From contig JAQFVV010000001.1 in assembly GCA_028023455.1 (NCBI GenBank), positions 25,413,401 to 25,477,400 on the forward strand: a DNA stretch of 64,000 bases, written 5' to 3'. Every line of letters begins with the position of its first letter. The stretch's first letter is position 1. Below the pieces are notes generated by a model that saw only the letters and a program-made list of their open reading frames with translations, did not search any database and was not told the DNA's origin. Of this stretch, positions 59,881 through 64,000 are shown piece after piece. This DNA comes from Epiperipatus broadwayi (lineage: Eukaryota > Onychophora > Udeonychophora > Euonychophora > Peripatidae). The translations under genes and the position numbers were made by a program.

Positions 59881-60875
59881 TTTTTTTGGTTTGTAACTTT
59901 AGAGACATAAAATGTCAACTATTAACAAAGAGTGCGAAACAATTAGTATTTTTTGGGGGAGGAGGATTTGTTGAGGAGAAAATGTAAATGTTAAAGATAT
60001 AAGTTTAATTAAATATATATATAAATTAAGCAAAGGAATTGTTGTTAATTTGTTTTTAGAGATGCAAACATTAAGAAGAATTTGTTTGAAGAAAGTATAG
60101 AAAGTGAAAAAAAAATAATGCGGATTTAAAAAGAAATTATTTATACTCATTCAGTAAACAGAAAGATTTAAAAAAGGGAGTCTGGAGTAAGTCTAAGATT
60201 GCTTTTACATAGATGCTCACTATTTATAAAATGCCCTCTTAAAATTAAATAAAGAATGCATTGTACTTCAATTATTCGCATAAAAGTTTTAACTAATAGC
60301 TACACGAAATCAAATATTTTTATTTTATTGTCTTAAAAAATATAAAAACTTCCATTTTTTTTGTGCAGGCCTTTGAGCAGTATTTATTATTAATATATAT
60401 AAAAAACTATGATTAAAACTTTTTAATACTCATTTATTCAATAATTTTTGTCTGTAATCATATTTCAAACATGTATATAATAAAATTATTTGTATGTGAT
60501 AATAAAAAAGCAAAACTTAATATTTGTAAAAGTATGTTTTGAAATCTTGAACTATAACTTTCCATCTACATTTGTCAGTGAATATGACATATTTATTTAG
60601 TTTCTATTAAAATCTATTAATAGTCTATAGAATTAAAATCTGTTTTTGGGATTCTCAGCGAATGCACTTCATGTATGTTTTTCATGAGAGTAAATGTATA
60701 TGTAAAAAAAAAAGGATTTTTTTCTTTACAAGATAACTTTGAATTCTGTTTTAAACAAATGATATTCATTTTGAAATTATTATTTTGATATAAAAAAAGA
60801 ATATATATATATTTAGTAATTTTGATACAAATAAAATAGAGAAAAAAGTTTATACATATTATTCTTATTTTGCAG
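59881..60875. other. intronic AT-rich DNA before the TM5 exon
   Basis: I see no gene; the 83-codon - strand frame at 59899-60150 has no recognisable domain. Confidence 0.35.
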
Positions 60876-60975
60876 AAAGATCCATTAGATGATGATATAT
60901 ACTATTTAAAAAGAGCTCAAACTTGTACGTCAAAAAGTTATATCTACTGGACGAGTGGCTTATTTGTTTTTAAAG
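60876..60975 (+). CDS. GABBR2-like: GABA-B receptor 2-like exon: extracellular loop 2 and start of TM5
   Basis: The exon is preceded by TTATTTTGCAG and followed by the donor GTAATT after one base of a split codon (AAA G). It encodes KDPLDDDIYYLKRAQTC, then TSKSYIYW and GLFVFKG. The order DP, DI, a conserved cysteine about 17 residues in and a final aromatic-x-K-G corresponds to the subunit-2 segment between TM4 and TM5. The cysteine is the expected disulfide partner of the one at the end of the first exon. The tryptophan is shifted slightly and the WLG of vertebrate receptors is replaced by WTSG, so this is one of the more divergent parts. It lies 26.4 kb from the previous exon. No following exon was recognised before the window ends. 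Confidence 0.8.
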
Positions 60976-61889
60976 GTAATTTTTTATATTGTTTATATTT
61001 GTGTGTGTGTGTATATATATAATATTATTACTATCACCAAGAATTAGATTGTTTCAGCGACTGTATTTGTGAAACAAATTTAAAGTCTGCATAAAGCACC
61101 TTAGGTAAAAGGTCAAACTATTATTCATAAGTTGCAAAGGTATTAAAATTCATATTAATATAAAGAAGAAGCTTGGTACTAAATCAGCACAGATTTTAAT
61201 TGCTAATAAACAAATAGTTTTTCAATTATGTATATAAAATAAGATTATTACATTTAAATTTTAAGAACCAGTTGCATATTACCAACTGAAAATCAAATAT
61301 AAAGGCTCATTATCAATTACCATTAAATTATTTCACTAATGCTACCCCTAAAACTACCATATATCTAAATTTTAATATATTTAACAGATTTTGAGGCTTA
61401 TAGATAAGAAGTTGTTTTTTTACAGTTCTGCTTTATTTCAGACTTTTTGTTTGTTTCTCAGGTAACACTAGTGAAATATTATATTGGTAGGTGATAATGA
61501 TATTTTATATTTGAATTCCATCTAGCAATATGTAACTGGTTTTATTTGTTATAAAATTGTATTTAGAAATTTTTATAGTTTAAAATGCCTATTGTATCTC
61601 TCTTTTTATATGGATGTGTATGTAATTGAAAATATGATTTATTATTTTGGTAATTAAGATCTTTGCTGATTTAGTTTTACTCTTCTTGCTTACATAAGTC
61701 TGAATTTCAATACACTTAATAACTTTAAAGTGTATAGGTAAGAGGTTGACTTTTTACCTATATTTTTTTATTTAGACTTTATGTTTGTTTCACAGGTATA
61801 ACTGTTGAAATAATATAGTGATAAGTAATAGTAATATTTTATAAATGAATTTAAACAAGAGAAATGCAACTAGTTCTATTATAACTGAA
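60976..61889. other. intronic DNA with a direct duplication
   Basis: A passage of about 150 bases around 61385-61560, with CAGACTTTTTGTTTGTTTCTCAGGT split by small changes, recurs at about 61728-61890. I see no receptor exon in it. Confidence 0.45.
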
Positions 61890-62110
61890 ACACAGGTTAT
61901 TATATACCTGTGTCTATATATGTAGTATATAGGGTATATGAGCACAGACTTTCAGATGACCCAACACTCTCCACTCTATCTAATAACACTGATACACTCA
62001 AGCACATTTATGCTGAATAGATAAATAATCACCAATATACGTATTTCATGCTAAACCAGCAATCATCAGTTGGTCCAGATTATCATCTCCCACACATATA
62101 TACTATAAGT
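61890..62110 (-). mobile_element. SINE-like repeat, - strand copy
   Basis: In reverse complement this shares GAAATACGTATATTGGTGAT, GGTTTAGCATG-like sequence and the order up to GAAAGTCTG with the copy at 23940-24165. The B-box-like part is damaged (GTGCTCATATACCC instead of GAGTTCAAACCCC), so it is an older copy. Confidence 0.6.
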
Positions 62111-64000
62111 GCTATTATATATATTGCAACAATGTGTACGTATATACGGTGCATAAATATGTGTATAGGTACAAGTTTCATAATACTGTAAATAAAATAA
62201 GAAAAATAAAATTTTATTTCAATATTTAATTGTTTGAAAGAAAAAAAAAGGGGTTAAAATAAAAGTTCAAATCTTGGGAATTAAGTTAAAGTAACTTATC
62301 TTTTTTTTCTTTTCTGTATTTTAATTTATCATATAATCCTTTAAAAAAGTATTTTTAATTGGAAGCTCTTTTAATTAAAAGCTACATATAATTGAAAACA
62401 AATTTGTACAAGTTGTAATCAGTTTCTGGACATAAATTCCAGACTGATTAATTAACAATAGTTAACTAATTCTGGGTAATCAAAAATATAAGATAAAAAA
62501 ATAATAATGTAACTAATTAAAAAAAGATAAAGATCAAATGAATTGATATCATGGGCGAAAATTTGAGCAGGGAGGGAGTTCGGAGTGTATAAATACTGAA
62601 AATGATTATTGTTCAGTGTTAGAAGAGAAAGAAAAGAAAGAACAGCAGCAGCAGCAGCAAAAAAGCAAAGAAGTAAAAGAAGAAAGCCAGTTAGTTTTCC
62701 AGGATAATTTACCAAAGAGTCTATGAGCCAGATAAATGACTGAATCCAGTAGGATGAAACAAATTTGTATGGTCGTGTTATGGTTGGGTTATGTTGATAA
62801 AAAATGCATTCTTATATCAAAGCTGAGTGTTTGTTCATTTCCATCATCTTTCTCCTGAACACCATTAGCCAGATGCAGTAATATATATCTCTGACTTGCA
62901 TTTGCTGATGTTTTTACCTACCATAAACTAAGTCTATGGAACCAAACCTAGCTATATAACACTGAACCAGGAGGAAGCATCCAACTACCAAAATAAGACC
63001 ATTATAGATCTGACAAGATCCAAAGACAGGGTGATCACTCAGATACTATATAAAAATTCTAGATAAGTATATTGTCTAGACATCATTGATAAAACTTTTA
63101 ATTTTTATTTCAAGTATGAACTGTTAACATTTATTTCTAACTAGAACTTCTAAATATCAGTTCTAATTATCAATTTTTAAGTATACATGAATAAGCACTG
63201 TTTTATAATATTTATAACTGAAATCAGTTGATAGCTGCTTATAATCAGTTATTATAATGAAATTGCTTTTTATTTTGTAAAAATTATTTACAATAGTATT
63301 ATAACATTTAAATATTAGTTTAATAGAAACTAAACTTTACAAATATCCTCAAACAGATATATTAATGTATTTAAATGTACTGGGTTTTTCTGCTTTCTCT
63401 TGAGATTCCTCTTTATCTCCAGATGAAACAGGAATTTATATTCCTAAAGAATGTGCTTTTCTTTTACAATTATATATATATGGATAATAACTTACTAATT
63501 ACTAAATTCATATCTTCACTATACCCTACAATCCTTATAATTAATATATTTACATATTTGTGTGTGATTTGATTAGCCAACTTTGTTTCATATAATTAAA
63601 CATGTATGTTTGTTTATTTTGAATATGTTATTATATAAGCATGACTGTGTTTGTAATTACATATAATAATCATATATATCTGCATAGTATTTGGTTTCAT
63701 ATCATTTAATTCTTGGCATACTAATTATATGTTTTAATATATGCCCTTACACAATTATTGTTAATTCAAATTTTATCATTATCATGTTAATTCATGGAAT
63801 AGGACTGATGTTATATTTCATGGATGATCAATAAGGAATTCAAAGTTATGGGATAAAATACTGTATAATTATAAAATAGTTGTTGACTTATCTGTATGCA
63901 TTGACATAGATGACTAGTATTTAATTTGTTTATTTACTTGTGTGCAATATGATTAACTAATTTTACTTCATATATTTAAGTATGTATTTACATTTATTTT
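62111..64000. other. AT-rich intronic or flanking DNA
   Basis: Apart from the candidate promoter near 62600, I see no gene. The 87-codon - strand frame at 62452-62715 looks like a signal peptide only because it reads the CAG run as alanine. No further receptor exon was recognised. Confidence 0.35.
62588..62617 (+). promoter_or_regulatory. candidate core promoter: TATA box and initiator
   Basis: TATAAATA at 62588-62595 is followed by TTCAGTG, an initiator match, with its A at 62615, 27 bases after the first T of the box. That is the standard spacing. A G-rich stretch (GGGAGGGAGTTCGGAG) lies directly upstream and a purine-rich leader with a short CAG run (62642-62659) downstream. No open frame follows, so it may be the promoter of a solo LTR rather than of a gene. 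Confidence 0.35.

Noticed and set aside
61430-61480. Possible next receptor exon between TTTACAG and CAGGTAAC
   Set aside because: The translation does not match TM5 of GABA-B receptors, and the same passage is duplicated at about 61770-61800 as a non-coding repeat.
62452-62715. Minus-strand frame with a signal-peptide-like start
   Set aside because: The alanine and leucine run comes from a CAG repeat and a purine-rich leader; no domain follows.

Overview
This is a strongly AT-rich stretch of an animal (metazoan) nuclear genome. It contains part of one host gene, a metabotropic GABA-B receptor of subunit-2 type on the + strand, and its introns are packed with transposable elements in all states of decay. 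Four exons can be read by homology with matching splice sites and reading phases: 17835-17967 (intracellular loop 1 and TM2), 28174-28281 (TM3 and loop 2), 34327-34449 (TM4) and 60876-60975 (extracellular loop 2 and start of TM5). The introns are about 10.2, 6.0 and 26.4 kb. The first part of the gene (Venus-flytrap domain, TM1) and its end (TM5 onward, coiled coil) were not found. Introns of this size with Penelope, RTE and Gypsy elements suggest an invertebrate with an expanded repeat-rich genome. The species cannot be fixed from sequence alone.

Layout. 1-17.8 kb: a head-to-head inverted pair of Penelope-like element (PLE) copies (868-3454) between 28-bp direct repeats, two copies of a dispersed repeat, a foldback element (3994-4552), a tRNA-Val-like sequence (7411-7484, - strand), a decayed LINE end, a decayed Gypsy-type gag (9560-10900) and several foldback elements, one complex copy lying just before the first exon. 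18-28 kb: a 1.57-kb element with terminal inverted repeats (20304-21870), a decayed but long RTE-clade LINE (22440-25506) split by a later insertion, and a decayed Gypsy integrase on the - strand. 28-34.5 kb: exons and a possible LTR-element 3' end on the - strand. 34.5-60.9 kb (the giant intron): a hAT-like fragment, a second PLE inverted pair (39050-40179), a foldback element beside another gag remnant, a perfect (TTA)n tract of about 88 units, a foldback element with a 16-bp target duplication, a third PLE fragment, a nearly intact non-LTR retrotransposon with two ORFs (48402-52053), a triplicated ~425-bp repeat, a second RTE copy and a palindromic SINE-like dimer. 61-64 kb: a further SINE-like copy and a well-spaced TATA/initiator pair near 62.6 kb.

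The only probable working gene is the receptor. All transposon ORFs carry stops, frameshifts or truncations; the 48-52 kb LINE is the least damaged, with one visible stop codon and one frameshift in ORF2. The most unusual theme is inverted (foldback) architecture, seen in PLE copies, SINE-like copies and several short non-coding families.
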